64,000 bases of DNA from Pholiota molesta (Eukaryota > Basidiomycota > Agaricomycetes > Agaricales > Strophariaceae): the NCBI GenBank assembly GCA_014925825.1, contig JACGCK010000076.1:62001-126000 (forward strand). Reading direction: 5' to 3'. The notes beneath the pieces are model-generated. The model ran no database searches, had not been told where the DNA came from, and worked only from the letters and a program-made list of their open reading frames with translations. A program made the position numbers and the translations under genes. Below, piece after piece: positions 1-11,850 of the stretch (positions within the stretch are counted from its first letter, which is position 1; every line of letters starts with the position of its first letter).

Positions 1-2
1 CC

Positions 3-536
3 AACTTCATCATCGCGTTCATCACGCCGCCGCTCTTCGCCGTGCTCGGCGGCGGGTACTACTTCCTGCTGCTCGGGTTCACTGTCGTCTCGGGCGTCGT
101 GGTGTATTTCGTGTACCCGGAGACGGCGGGGAAGACGCTCGAGGAGCTCGGCGAGGTGTTTGGGGACGCGCACGTGGACGTGGACGTGGGCGGCGCGGAC
201 GGAGTGGGCCGGATGGGCATGGTTAGCGATGGGTCGCTGGAGAAGAAGGGGAGAGAGGAGGAGAGGAGGGAGGTGGTAACAAGGAGCTCTGTGGCGGAGC
301 CGGGGGTGATGCAGGCGGCGGAGTCGTTGGGCTTGAGCCACGTGCATCTGAGCGAGGAGGAGACGAGTATGTCGGATGTGGCGCTTGATAACGACGATGG
401 GCATGTGGATGGCGGGCATGGGCACGACGAAGAGGAAGGAATGTTGGGGTCTGAGGAGACTTTGGCGCATGAGGAACATGGCAAGGACGGAGAAGAGGGA
501 GAGCATCCTGGGCCACATCATGGGCAGCACTATTGA
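3..536 (+). CDS. MFS sugar/polyol transporter, C-terminal fragment
   Basis: This is the 3' end of a gene that begins before the window. The frame is open from base 3. It encodes the end of a last transmembrane helix and then the signature PETAGKTLEELGEVFGD, the typical closing motif (PETKGxxLEE) of the sugar-porter branch of the major facilitator superfamily. Such proteins import hexoses, polyols or related sugars across the plasma membrane. The cytosolic tail is long (about 120 residues) and unusual: it is rich in Gly, Asp and Glu and ends in clusters of His, Glu and Gly (HGHDEEEG, PGPHHGQHY). Such a tail could bind metal or act in regulation or turnover, but that is inference. The substrate cannot be told from this fragment. 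Confidence 0.88.
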   Translation, partial: NFIIAFITPPLFAVLGGGYYFLLLGFTVVSGVVVYFVYPETAGKTLEELGEVFGDAHVDVDVGGADGVGRMGMVSDGSLEKKGREEERREVVTRSSVAEPGVMQAAESLGLSHVHLSEEETSMSDVALDNDDGHVDGGHGHDEEEGMLGSEETLAHEEHGKDGEEGEHPGPHHGQHY

Positions 537-1558
537 GTAACATATGTGTTTCTTCGTTTTTACATACCCGTTTCTGTGCGATGTGTGCTGAGCTCAATGA
601 TACGCTTGCCTTTCGCTCATTCTGTTGCTGTAGGTATTTTCGTATTCTTGTGGTCGTCTCAAGACGGACAGCTCTGGTACGAATGGAATTGAAGAATTGA
701 GGTTTCGTTATAGACAAGTTTCTCTGCGACGTGGTTACAGATAACGATGTGGTTCGTCTTCCTGGTTCTTTTTCGCACCAACATCCTGGGTACTTTTCCT
801 AAAATCAGCGGGTCACGCCGCCACCCGCAGTGTATCATGATGTACCGCGAGTATCTACATAGGTGCGTTAGCTTCGTCGGTGTCACCGCTCAACTACCTT
901 CGCATCTATTCTTCTTGCTTGTTGCATGTTGCAACATATACTCTTAGGCGCCAAAAAATTGGTAAGTGAGAAACTGTTCGTAAAATTCTACGCGCACTGG
1001 CAATTATCGATTATAGCGCAATGTATGTTCAAATCTGGTACTTACTCGTGCAGCGTTCAATCCGTATAAACCGGCAGGACTGACAAAATATGGTCAATAG
1101 GCGTGTCCATTACACCTGATTTCCGAGTTCGTTGCATAGAAGGATGTCACTTTGGGTGATAGCAAGGCTCGTTCTACACACCAACGGCTCAGAGATGTAA
1201 TGTGAATCTCTTCGGTCGGTTGCGCGCACTCTGCGTCATCGGTGTTTGCGAGAATACATCGCGTGGCAAGTTCGAGATCGCAGCGCAAGCATAGTGCTGA
1301 ATTCAGGCTCGCCAAGAGACTCACTAAGTTAAACGTTTAGATGTAGTTCCTGAACCTGACTTCGGGAATTTTGTCTCGAAAAATTGCAGGGTCCATGACT
1401 CATGGCCCTGCCTCTGAAGTTATTAAAGACGCTTACGCACTACGCATCAAGTGCTCATTTACGCAAAAACAACATCTTCTTGGAATATAAACATATGTTG
1501 GGCGTTGGTGACCTGGCTGTCGTTATGAGGAACAAAAAAAAAATGCTCTACGTATGAG
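537..1558. other. Convergent intergenic spacer
   Basis: This holds the 3' flanks of the transporter (plus) and of carboxypeptidase S (minus). It contains only short incidental open frames, with no motif or splice-supported exon that I can recognise. Confidence 0.6.
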
Positions 1559-4051
1559 CTAGGCACTCGTAAGTTGTGCATCTGAATGTAAGATGAGCTC
1601 TACGGAGCGACGTTCCAGTTAATTTAAAATAAAGAATAAACAGTGTTATAAAACGCACCTGTATAGAATTTGATCCCCTCGACATGCGTTTGGATTTCTA
1701 TAAATCCCCAGATCGGAATGAGATTCGCGGTCATATTTCTTATATTACTCACTAATCTTTTCATCAACGGTATGGATATTAAGCCTAATAGAATAGTCAA
1801 CAAACGACGTATTTCCCATAAGTGACAAAACGCACTTCGTTCCAGCTCTTGTGGGACTCCAACGATAGATGTTTTCTGACCTGAAATACAACGCAAGATA
1901 TCGTCAACACCTCGACTCTGTCATCAGAGAAATCGTGAATAACGCACAAGTTCCACTGGAAACATTAAGACAATGAGAGATGAGCGTATGTATCGGTGTA
2001 AGTTACTCACGTAATATCGCGTATCAGTGTTCCCAGTCATCGCACTCGGAGCTGTGAGGACATTTGGCCCGAAGGAGGCCTGTACGGCTTTCGAAAAGAC
2101 GAGCCAAGCATCGGAATCGATTGTAAACGGAGAAATTGGACTTGGCTCATGTCCAAGACTTGGCAACACAGTGATGTTACCGATAGAAGGTGCTTCCGAA
2201 AGCGAGTTACCGTTCAGTAAAAGTGAATACTTTTCAGCGACAGGCTTAATGAGGCTCTGATACGCCTCGGTCGTCGCAGCAGCTTCGTTAGTGGTTCAAA
2301 AAAAATGAGCAAATAAAGCCATTCGACAATGGTAACTGGTGACTTACGCGAACTAAAGATATCTACTCGAGAGTTGAATAACACACGAGCGGTTTCGGGA
2401 AGAGCGTTACTCTACACCATTAGATTCGGATATATAAAACCACGAGGAGAGAAACTGACCTTTAGCCCTGCGTGGAAGATCGTGGCGGCCTTGGAGGTCT
2501 GAACTAGGTAACGATTATTGACAGATGTCTTCGCAAACTGTTGGGCGATTTCGTTCATGTCAGGATTCTTAGATGATACTCCCTTCGTAATCCAGGTTGG
2601 TACTTGGGACGAATCTCCATGAGCGGCGACACAAGACAAATATCCCCAGATCGGACTCTTTTTCTCGATATGGGGCTGGAAGACGGTCGAATCTCTTGGA
2701 GCTTGGGTTAGAAAGCTTGAAATGCGAGATACATTTGATCAACGCACTCAACAGCAGAAACTATCTTGGAAAGGATTCCGATTGATGTATGAGGAGAAGG
2801 AATCGATGAGCTGGATAATTAATTCAGTAAAGGGTAACGACGTCGCCTCATTGACAGCAACAGTAGCAAAAATACTTACTGTCCGCCCAACATATCGACC
2901 TGTATTTCGACGTTCTGGGTAGTGAAAATCCGTTAGACCAACTGGGGTATCATTTTATAGATACGTTGCGTACGAGATAGCCTTTCTCCGCAATCCCCGG
3001 AAGCGCGAATTCTCTGCCGTATAAGGTATCGAGATTCATACCGCCTTCGTCTACGATCATGGCGATTCCGTTCTTCCCATAGAGGTCTTCCAAATAGGTG
3101 CCGATATTGGTTGCGCCTCGCGGACCACTTATCTCTTCATCCTGACCAAAGGCAAGAACTTGACGACAGTCAGCGATTTTCCACGTCGATCAAGGTTCTC
3201 GACAGCGCTTACTTATGGTCCTTGTAGGTGTCCAGTTACTCTTTATAAGATGCTCCACCGCCGTCATAATCCCTATCACATTGTTTTTGCAATCCCCAGC
3301 ACCGCGGCCGTAAATCCATTCTTCATCAACAGTGCCCGAAAAAGGAGGATACGACCAACGGTCTAACGCGGTAAGACTAGAAAAGAGTTATGGAAATGAT
3401 CACACGAAGGATCGTAACGCAAAACGGATTACCTTGGTACAACATCGATATGCCCTGTCAACATGAGAGGTTTTGAATCCTCTGCCCTTCCTGACCAGGT
3501 GTAAACCAACGAATAACCTCCGATTGTGGTGAGATTCAGAGTCGAATGGCTAGAGGTTTTAATTTATCAAGATAGCGTCAAAGATTTAACAACGGAAGTA
3601 AACGCACATAAGTGGAAACGTGTTTCGAAGATACTTATGCATGTCTTCGAAAGGTGCCCAACGTTCATCCTCATCAACTGGTCCCATATCATCGAACGAC
3701 CTAACGTCAAAAGTAAGCTTGGCATCTGGCGTAATTATAGAAAAGGTCGGACATAGTGGGTATCCTGACAGCGCCTGCCAATCTGTTCGCCGCTGCCAGT
3801 GCAAATCCAGGTTCATCAACGAATCGCGACAAGTTGGAGGGCACGCCTGCTGGTGTAGGTTGCTCGCAAATCTCGGTGAGAGGGTGTAGGTCACGGCTAG
3901 GCATTCTCGAAGACCTAACTACGAGAACTGCTATCCAGAGGCCGCCGATCACTAAGGCTAGAAACCTTCTCCATGACTGCTTCGACCTTGCTTGACTTGG
4001 TTCATGGGTGCCGAAACAGTCCTTTGGTAACGACTCTGGGGATTTAGTCAT
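1559..4051 (-). CDS. CPS1: Carboxypeptidase S / Gly-Xaa carboxypeptidase, M20A metallopeptidase (about 15 exons)
   Basis: This is a vacuolar-type zinc carboxypeptidase that releases C-terminal residues from short peptides for nitrogen recovery. The ATG is at 4049-4051. Residues about 30-45 form a single hydrophobic anchor, as in type II membrane Cps1. By-eye splicing gives the family blocks in order: LAGAVRIPT, FDDMGPVDEDERW, the metal motif LTGHIDVVP, the bridging Asp in YGRGAGDCKNN, the catalytic Glu pair in FGQDEEISG, IVDEGG, the dimerisation-loop motif LGGHSSIPSPHTSIGIL, NALPE, TAPSAMTGNTDTRYYWNL and the late His in NIHTVDEK. It closes with HVEGIKFYT and a TAG at 1559-1561. All metal and catalytic positions look present and every junction keeps frame, so the gene is probably functional despite looking shattered. 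Odd points are an 8-nt microexon at 1948-1955 and one apparent intron of only about 32 nt. Confidence 0.88.
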
Positions 4052-5907
4052 GGTCGTGAGTGAAGAGAATTCTGATATCTATTTCGCCCACGGTATCAAC
4101 TGCGTGATAGGGGGTTCGGTTGCCGCTCCGACATAATTATCAGATGAAGATAACGTCGGAGTGACGGTGTGCTCGCACGTATTTATAGATACGTCGATTC
4201 ACCACGGAGTGATATAACATTGACATAGATGAAGATGACCATAGGATTCCATTCTATCCTATACATTGCTATCGGGATTGAAGATGCTGTACTTACGCGT
4301 AATACAAATCATATAGTATGTACTCGTTTTGGATCGCCGCCTAGAACTTGAGGTAAATTTAAAGTTCAAATGCCCAATCGTTGACGTTGCGTTGACGCAC
4401 CTTTTCCTACTGTAATCTTCCTACACAGCCAAAAAAATTTACATACTGCACCATCTGGAGGGAGCGCTTCTTCTCAGTTCTTTTGGGCGTTTTTTCCACG
4501 GCCCAGCTTTCAGTTTCCGAATGATCACACATGCACACACCCTTCTCTTCTGCTTCGAAATTCATATGAATCTTGAAAACTACGGGGATCTCGAACACTA
4601 TTAAAATACACTCCTTAACGCCGCCAATTGCTTCAACACTGATGATCTAATGTGCTGTCATTGGAAATAAGTAGTCGATACGTAGATCTTTTTCCTACTT
4701 GAACGTTTCAACAGTTACACATCCGTCCAATACCATCAGTATAATGACTGCTCTCTTGCATGCTTGCGTTAGATGATAATTTGGGAGTCTTTCTCGCTGG
4801 GATATTATTGGCTGCCGTTGATAGTTCACTCAATGCTATTACTGTCGTTGCTATATTTGATTCCGCGATAGTCGTGGAATATTTTGTGTTTCTGAATAGG
4901 CTTTAGAAACATGTTACCGACTCTCAATTCATACTGAAGGTATCTTAGTTCGTCGCAAGCAGCCGGGGCTCTCATGATATCCACGCTCAAATGGCCTCAC
5001 ATGTACGCAAGATGGTTGGCTGGGGTTACCTGGCTTTTACATAATGATTCTATTACTTTGTCCTCGGAGTTTCATGTAGATACCATCTGCGTAGTCGAAG
5101 CTATTTCGCAAGTATTATTCCTACCTGAAAAGAACATATGTTACCTTGCTTCATTACCCATCAACGTACGTTTCATCAACTGGATCGCAATCAATGGATG
5201 AATCTAGGCGGTATACGTATCTCGCTATCTCTCTGCATGCATAGGTACTTAAAGCTTACAGTAAATCACCGGCCTCCGGGTTCTCATTCATCTTGAATCT
5301 CACCCAATGCATCGCCTATAAGCGCTGGCCAACCTGCGTTGTCGGAATCTCCTTTATCATTCAATCGCGTAAACTTCCAACTTCGGCATCCTGAGTATAC
5401 TGACCCAATATCTTCGCCTTTTGTGGGTTATATATTTTAAATCCTTGAAGCTTTGTCGTTCATTTTTAATCTGGTAATTTCCATATAATCTCCCACTCTT
5501 GACGCATTCTTCAGAATATGCTTCCGATGTTGAAATAGGAACAAAGTCAATATTATCCAGTAGTCATAGTTCTCTCTACCTAATTGTCTTCTATTTGAGA
5601 GGCTACTGGGATTTGTGGGAGAGAGAAATCTTTCAATTAAGTTGTTGAGAAAGCAGAGTATTCGAGGCACAGAAGGATCATTAATTGATCCTTGGAGGGT
5701 GTACGAAGCCCCATTATAACCTCCTTGATCGGGCCGAGTAGCGAGATCTAAACTGAGTTGCCGTCGAGTAAGTCGTCCACCGATACTTTCTCGTCGAGTA
5801 GCAATCTCGCCTCGACGTACTGACTCTGCTCTATCAGCAGTGTCAGCGCCAATGTCGAAAACGCGGATCAATATTGGCGCTATATTGATGCCATCATACT
5901 TAAGTCT

Positions 5908-6079
5908 TTTATGCCAGGTAGCTATGATTCACAGGGTGCGATTTTCGCGTTTTGACTTATTCCTGGAGACAAGCTTGGGTATAGCTGTTCGCACGGGATC
6001 CTAACAGACGTCTTTATGCCAGGTAGCTATGATTCACAGGGTGCGATTTTCGCGTTTTAACTTATTCCTGGTGACAAGC
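5908..6079. repeat. Direct repeat, two 67-bp copies
   Basis: Copies lie at 5908-5974 and 6013-6079, offset by 105 bp, and differ at only two positions by eye. They begin TTTATGCCAGGTAGC and end GACAAGC. The repeat ends about 200 bp before the MITE-like element. No coding function is seen. Confidence 0.85.
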
Positions 6080-6285
6080 CCTGAACAGCATCTTGGGCAT
6101 TCGTCCCGAGTCCCGGTAAGCCAACTAAAACAAGGAAGTGAACGAACAAGTGTGCGTCTGCGAGCGCCGAGGTCTCCATCTCGTCCTTGACAATATCTTG
6201 GGGGTGTAATAAAGCTCGGTGGTTTAAATGAATCCTCAAACGTTGGTAGAGTAGAGATATGGGCTATGTGAAATGCAATTATCTC

Positions 6286-6817
6286 TAAGGTAGGTGTCAT
6301 CCATAATCGACCAACGTCACGTGGGTAGTGTGACAGCCTCCAAAAACGGAAGGTACACGATAATTAGCACAAAAAACGCATTTTTTGAACGATTGAAGCA
6401 TTATCCTACAAATCTAGCTCCCATCATTGATATGTTTGAGGCATATACGCGTCAATACAGAATTTGGTCACGAAATACACAATATTGCCGGACTTATTGA
6501 AGTTGTTGGGTCAATCAGCTCTGTTCACCGTGTTGCTGTCCAATGTCCAATATCCACCACCACCAATTCACTCTGCACCTTCCCTCTCATTGTGAATGTA
6601 CTTATACTTGATGTCTAGATTTTCACAGATTTTTGACAAGTTGTTCACAATTGTATTTATAATAAACGATGGGAGCCAGATTTTCCATCGAGGTCCTCAA
6701 TTCCTCAAAAGAAATCTTCCAATTTTTCTCCGTCGTTTTCCTTCCTTATTTGGTGTCGTATGTCACAAAATGTCACGAGCACCTGACGTTGGTCGATTAT
6801 GGATGACACCTACCTTA
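6286..6817. mobile_element. MITE-like element with perfect 34-bp terminal inverted repeats
   Basis: Bases 6286-6319 and 6784-6817 are perfect inverted copies over 34 bp, beginning TAAGGTAGGTGTCATCC. Weaker inverted similarity continues inward around a GTGTGACA/TGTCACGA stretch. The outermost dinucleotide is TA on both sides, which fits a TA target duplication as in Tc1/mariner-type elements. The 532-bp interior has no convincing coding frame, so this is best read as a non-autonomous element (MITE). No matching transposase is present in the window. Confidence 0.75.
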
Positions 6818-9789
6818 CATGCCTACGGCAGTGACCTACCCGTAGTTTGAGGACTTGAACAGTACGATATGTCTTTTTCCCACATCCTTATCTTGGTGTC
6901 AGCTCTGCTGACGACATATGTGATTGAATTAGATCTCATTGAAAACCAGACGTCGTCTCCCTAGGTTTCCGATTGTGAATGAACAGCAAAATTATATCCG
7001 TCATAGTTCAAATTTGTTACTGTGCTCCGGAGTCATTGGCTGGACATTGGAAGTACTAGACCTGTAGAACCCGTTCATGATAAAGTCCAAGACACCATGA
7101 AGCACTATTCTGATATTTGAAATGCCACACAACGCCGCATCATTGATTCGCTGTATACATGATGTTTTCCTTATCACCTTGACATGAGAGCGAGTGTGAC
7201 CTAGATTCGTTCTGCAGAATTTAGTTCGGGAGAGTAACAATGCATTCTCGACGTCACTCCGACATGTAGCATAGCGTCTCATAGCGTTCTTTGCAATATG
7301 CACTAGGAAATACATTCCAGTGTTAGTTTCTCGTTATATTCAATAACTTATAGATTTAGTAGGACCGTGACGCCCACATCCCACAATTCCGCAGAGGGGG
7401 CTGGTCTCCTCTTCTCCATAAAAGGGTTGCGATTTCCACGGAACTTGTTACGCGAACGCCTTTCACCTGATGCATCAACCTTCATTGGGATACATTTTGT
7501 CCACGAACCCTGGTTTCGTGCTATCACCGTCGGCTTTCAGCTTAATCAGCTCAACGGAGCAGCCGTCAAACCCTCACACAACACCGCCACATCATCTAGT
7601 TTGTACCTGAATGGAAACCCTGACGTCCGACGAGGATGCAGATATTTAGGCGTCGGTCGCTTGTACTTGGATATCCGTCTCGAATAAAGGCCAGTAGGTG
7701 TCTTATATGAGGAATCAATGATATAAACATGCTGCACGCATTTGTGCTTTGAAATGCTCCTGCTGCCCCAGCTATATTCCATCTAACGCTTTACATAAAA
7801 GTGTCGTACATATCACAGTATCAGTGAACGAGGTGCTATCTCAAAAGCGTGTTAGGACAATGCGGTCCATTAATCCTGTTAAAAATCATGTTTGACCCGA
7901 AACCATTAAAGCTGAACGCGGTATGTTCAAGCGCCTTGTTAACCACAGACTTGCAACACCACATGTAATATTGTGGTGCGCTTCGCTCCGCATGTACATC
8001 GTTGCGTTGTCTGTGCGCAGATGGACCATTGTTTTCTCGCCCTTTTTTGTCTTGTCTTTGTCGACGTCTCTGACCAGCTCTGGCCTCGAGAACCCTCAAA
8101 GATCTTGCGGAATGCTCGTCAGATTTTGCTTGTTCGCCGGCATCTTTCAAACGCCTGCTCTTTCCTTTTGTGACCTATATTAATATTCCATTTCAAGACC
8201 TCGTTCGCTAATGCTTCAGTAACGAATTTTGCCGCACGCCTCTGTGTCAATATTGCGCCTTTTGAATACGTAGGACTTATCTACGGCAAACGACGCTGGA
8301 ATCTACCAGTACAGGTGCGAAATGGGCATGCTCTGGCACGCTGCAATAAAATTTACCGTCTAATAAAAAGCCAGTAAGTGGTGCGTTTCTATTGGAAGGA
8401 TCACGAAGTGTAACAAAGTCGGGATCGGTTCTTTTAATTGAGCTAGTCGAGAACTAACCCGACATGTGGAACTGCAGTGCTGGTAAACACAAGGCCTCTT
8501 GCGCTAAAGCCTGGCTTGCTCTGGACAACGCGGCAGCGTACACGTTGTGAGCGTTAGGATACTCAAGCGTAAGTATTGTGCAATTTGAGGCCAAACGAAC
8601 GGCCGTATAGGTAATATGTTGCACGATTGTTTGAAAATGTGGCCCCCATTCTCTCCATTACCATCGTCCCAATTTGTCCGCGGGTTGACTTCTCTTTCCC
8701 CATCACGGCGCCAATCGCCGATTGAAAAAGTGCTCTGGTATAATGTATTGCTCCACTAAAACGATTTCAGCATAACGATAAAGGCGAATGTTTCGGGTAG
8801 TCTGCGGGAGATGATTCAAAGTAAGTAAGTATTCGCATCGAAAAGCTGTATACTAAGGATGATACACGATGACTGGATAATATCATTCGAAGGCTGCGCT
8901 GTCTGATGCGACGCAATACCAGCTCTTTGTCTGAAGTTGAACGTTACAGCTTTACAGGTAACCACGACGCTTTGTCGGTGCCGTCGGATTGGCGGACGAA
9001 CCCTGAAGAAGACTAGCTCTCAAAAAAGTGAGCAGCATTACATATTGTTTGATCCCAATAATATCAGGCCACTAAATTGGTCGAAGTACTTAGTACCAAT
9101 GATCGGAGTTCTCAAGGGTGTTCAGATATATCTTTACGGAGATGTTATGTCAGATTCACAGCTGCCTTAGGAGGGATCGTACTGAAGATCTAAAGCAACA
9201 GGGGCAGGTCCGGCCGGCCTAAAACGGATGGGGAATGCCGTCTAATGCCGTATATTGTGGTCACCTATTCTAGCAGCGTTCGACAGCGAACGACAGAATG
9301 TAAATATTTTACGTCTAGGGAGTGCCTGATGATATCCAGCGCATCATGGTGATGGATTCTGAGTGTACTTAGTCCAAGCGCAACGGCAATGGTTGGACAT
9401 GGAATACGCACCTCCAAAATACCTCATTGATTAGGGAATTTGGATGGAAGCGAAAAAAACGAAGCGAGAAGCAGCGCCGTTACCACGTGCACAGATTTGG
9501 AGACTTCGATGTACACGGATTTGGGCCAAATGAAGGCATGTTTTTCTTTGATATTATTCGTTGTATGTTCTAAAAATGGGCGGTCCAGGTATTTGGCGAA
9601 GAAAAAGTCTAAACTCAGCCTTTCGCCTTTGGTCCGTCAAATCTGGATTCACATGTGCAAAATATTTACGTACCACCCATATAACTGCGCCAAGACAAAC
9701 AAGGGCGCATCTCCTCATCCTTTATATCTCATACCTTTGACGCCTCCCTAAATTCCACCCCTCATTCACTACCCTTGCTCAGAGTCGTC

Positions 9790-11347
9790 ATGCCTCGCGC
9801 CGAATCTCAAGCCAAGCAACACCTCGGAACGCAGTTCTACCACTCGCAGTTCACTGGCGCCCAATACCTCCCTGACTCTAGTTCCTCTACCTCCTCTCCT
9901 CCGCTGTCGCCCTCTTCGCAGCACACAAGTACGACGTCTGTCTCTGCGACTTCAGCTCCTGGCTGCAAGAAACGACATGTTTGCGGCACATGTGATCGCG
10001 CTTTTACCACTAGTGGCCACCTAGCTCGTCATTCCAGGGTCCACACTGGAGAGCGGAACCACAAGTGTCCCTTCCCTGGTTGCGAGACGCGGTGTTCGCG
10101 TCAAGACAATCTCCAACAACAGTGAGTCAAAATTTTTATGCGAGCGCCTGCATCCTCGTAGATGTGGACTGTTGGCTGCTAGCAATGCTGACGTGTTTCC
10201 CTCTAGCTATCGCATCCATCTCTCCCCTGGCTCGCGAAGGAGTTCAACTCGGTCTGCAGGTTCGAGAGGCGCGAAGAAGGCCGCCGCTGCTGCTGCTCAG
10301 GCTGCCGTTGCCGCTCAGGAGCCATCTCCCATTTCCCCTTCCTTGTCTTCGCCACCTCCGTTGGAGCCAGCGCGTATGTACAACCACCATTCTCAAAGTC
10401 CCCCGGATTCGCCGCCTCCCCTCGCCCAAGCCACCCTTCCCGCTACCGCCACCTTGCCTATGACCGCTTCACGCATGGAGACCGCTTCTGACCGCTCGTC
10501 GTCTTCTTCATCGCCGGAGACTTCTTATACGACTCCTAACCAACATCTTGTGCCGATGTCATCGCAGAGCTTAGCATTATCGGGTGGAAACAGCCAAAAT
10601 TACTCATACCGCAGCGGTACTTCGACATATCAGGAACAGTCACAAGGAAATGGCTTCACGTACGTGCACGCGAACTCGAATTCTGCGAATAGCTTTCCCA
10701 ACCACGGTTCCTATTCCAGCACGCATGATAACTATTCGATGCATCATCAACCTGGTCAGAATCGCGGCCACTCTCCTGTCTCTATGTCTTCTCGTCACTC
10801 AATTTCCCATATCTCGCACCCCCAATCATCGTACACCCAAACCCACCAAACCCATAATTCCAGCGCGGGTCCGGCCTCTCCAGCATCTTCGCAGTCTGTG
10901 TCTTCCCATGCCTCGGGGCCTCCGACGCCCACGTACCCCGTCTTCCACGATGATGGCTCGCACACATATCACCAATCGAACAACATGATTGCTGATCATT
11001 CTGCAATGAACAACAACCACCATATCAACACGCAGTCGCACATGATGCACAACACGTATTCGTCGAATGGTGTGCCTACTCAAGCGCGCTTTAATTCTCC
11101 CCCTCGTCAACCCCGCTTCGCATCTCCACCTCCCATTCTGGCGCCCATCCAGGATGTTCGTGTAATTCGCGCCCGGGACGACCTTCATCACCATCCTGTT
11201 CATTCCCACAATAACTCGGCCTATCTCCATCACCCCCAACCATTAGCCTCTGACTCGTACCCGTTCCACCAGTCGATCGGTCTCGGACACGGGGCGTGGA
11301 AAGGGGATAATGGAATGCGCAAAAATGTTGGCGCAACGCTGGTTTGA
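9790..11347 (+). CDS. NRG1: C2H2 zinc-finger transcription factor, Nrg1-type repressor
   Basis: This is a nuclear DNA-binding regulator; yeast Nrg1 relatives repress glucose-repressed and filamentation genes. There are two exons, 9790-10121 and 10207-11347, giving 490 aa. The intron interrupts the second finger and splicing restores it. Finger 1 uses C65, C68, H81 and H85 in the block FTTSGHLARHSRVHTGERNH. Finger 2 uses C93, C98, H111 and H115 (SRQDNLQQHYRIH). The spacing and linker closely match Nrg1 proteins. The remaining 370 residues are low complexity, with Ala runs, Ser/Pro-rich stretches and His/Asn/Gln-rich stretches, and no other domain. The position where relatives have a conserved Phe before SRQDN is Cys here (TRCSRQDN). 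The start is the first ATG in a good context after a pyrimidine-rich leader. The yeast target set should not be assumed for this species. Confidence 0.85.
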
Positions 11348-11850
11348 CTCTGACTGTTGTTGCGATCTCTTCCATCTTACCTTCCATTTGCCATAATAGA
11401 TCTGTACCCAGTATTCTAATTTCTCTTCATATGCTTGTATTGTATGCCATGTTGTTGGATCTACCCGTACTATTTCTTACCTTCTATTGCTGCTGCTTTC
11501 TGCTTTCGATAACCATACTATGTCGCCTTGCTCTCTATAACCTCTCTATAATACCGGATCATGTACTATTTACTGCTGTCACATACATACGCCTTGTGGA
11601 ATTCATCTCTTTACTATTTTTTCCTGTCCTTCGGAACGAGTAAGCCTACCACAGTGGTTGTACTTGGGTCAGAGTTCGTCAGACGCTGGTCAGACGTGAT
11701 CAACGCGTGCGATCAAATCCAAACAAGCGACACCGCGTGAAGCGATGACTACGCGTATTTTGACTTCGACTTGTACCACCACCATCTCTCCACTCTTCGG
11801 CGCTTAGATTTCCGTTTCTCTTATCGACTGGCGTTCAAATAGGCGTCAGA
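11348..11850. other. Intergenic region between zinc-finger and PP4 genes
   Basis: This holds the pyrimidine-rich 3' flank of the zinc-finger gene and the upstream region of the phosphatase gene. Both genes are on the plus strand. No other feature is supported. Confidence 0.5.

Larger units (their letters stand above)
4052..9789. other. Gene-poor spacer, 5.7 kb
   Basis: No gene could be assembled here. The base composition is lower in GC than in the flanking genes. The longest frames are 5437-5871 (minus, 144 codons) and 7367-7687 (plus, 106 codons); neither shows recognisable motifs or neighbouring exons that would extend it. The spacer contains a 67-bp direct repeat (5908-6079) and a MITE-like inverted-repeat element (6286-6817), each listed separately. 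The last few hundred bases are presumably the promoter region of the zinc-finger gene. Much of this may be decayed mobile DNA. Confidence 0.5.

Noticed and set aside
1559..4051. Initial view of this stretch as a degraded carboxypeptidase pseudogene
   Set aside because: Splicing by eye gives one continuous frame with all metal and catalytic motifs, so it is better read as an intact gene with many small exons.
5437..5871. 144-codon minus-strand frame as a gene
   Set aside because: It has no recognisable motif, no adjacent exons and no start context, and lies in gene-poor DNA.
7367..7687. 106-codon plus-strand frame as a gene
   Set aside because: It could not be extended by splicing on either side and has no motif, so chance cannot be excluded.
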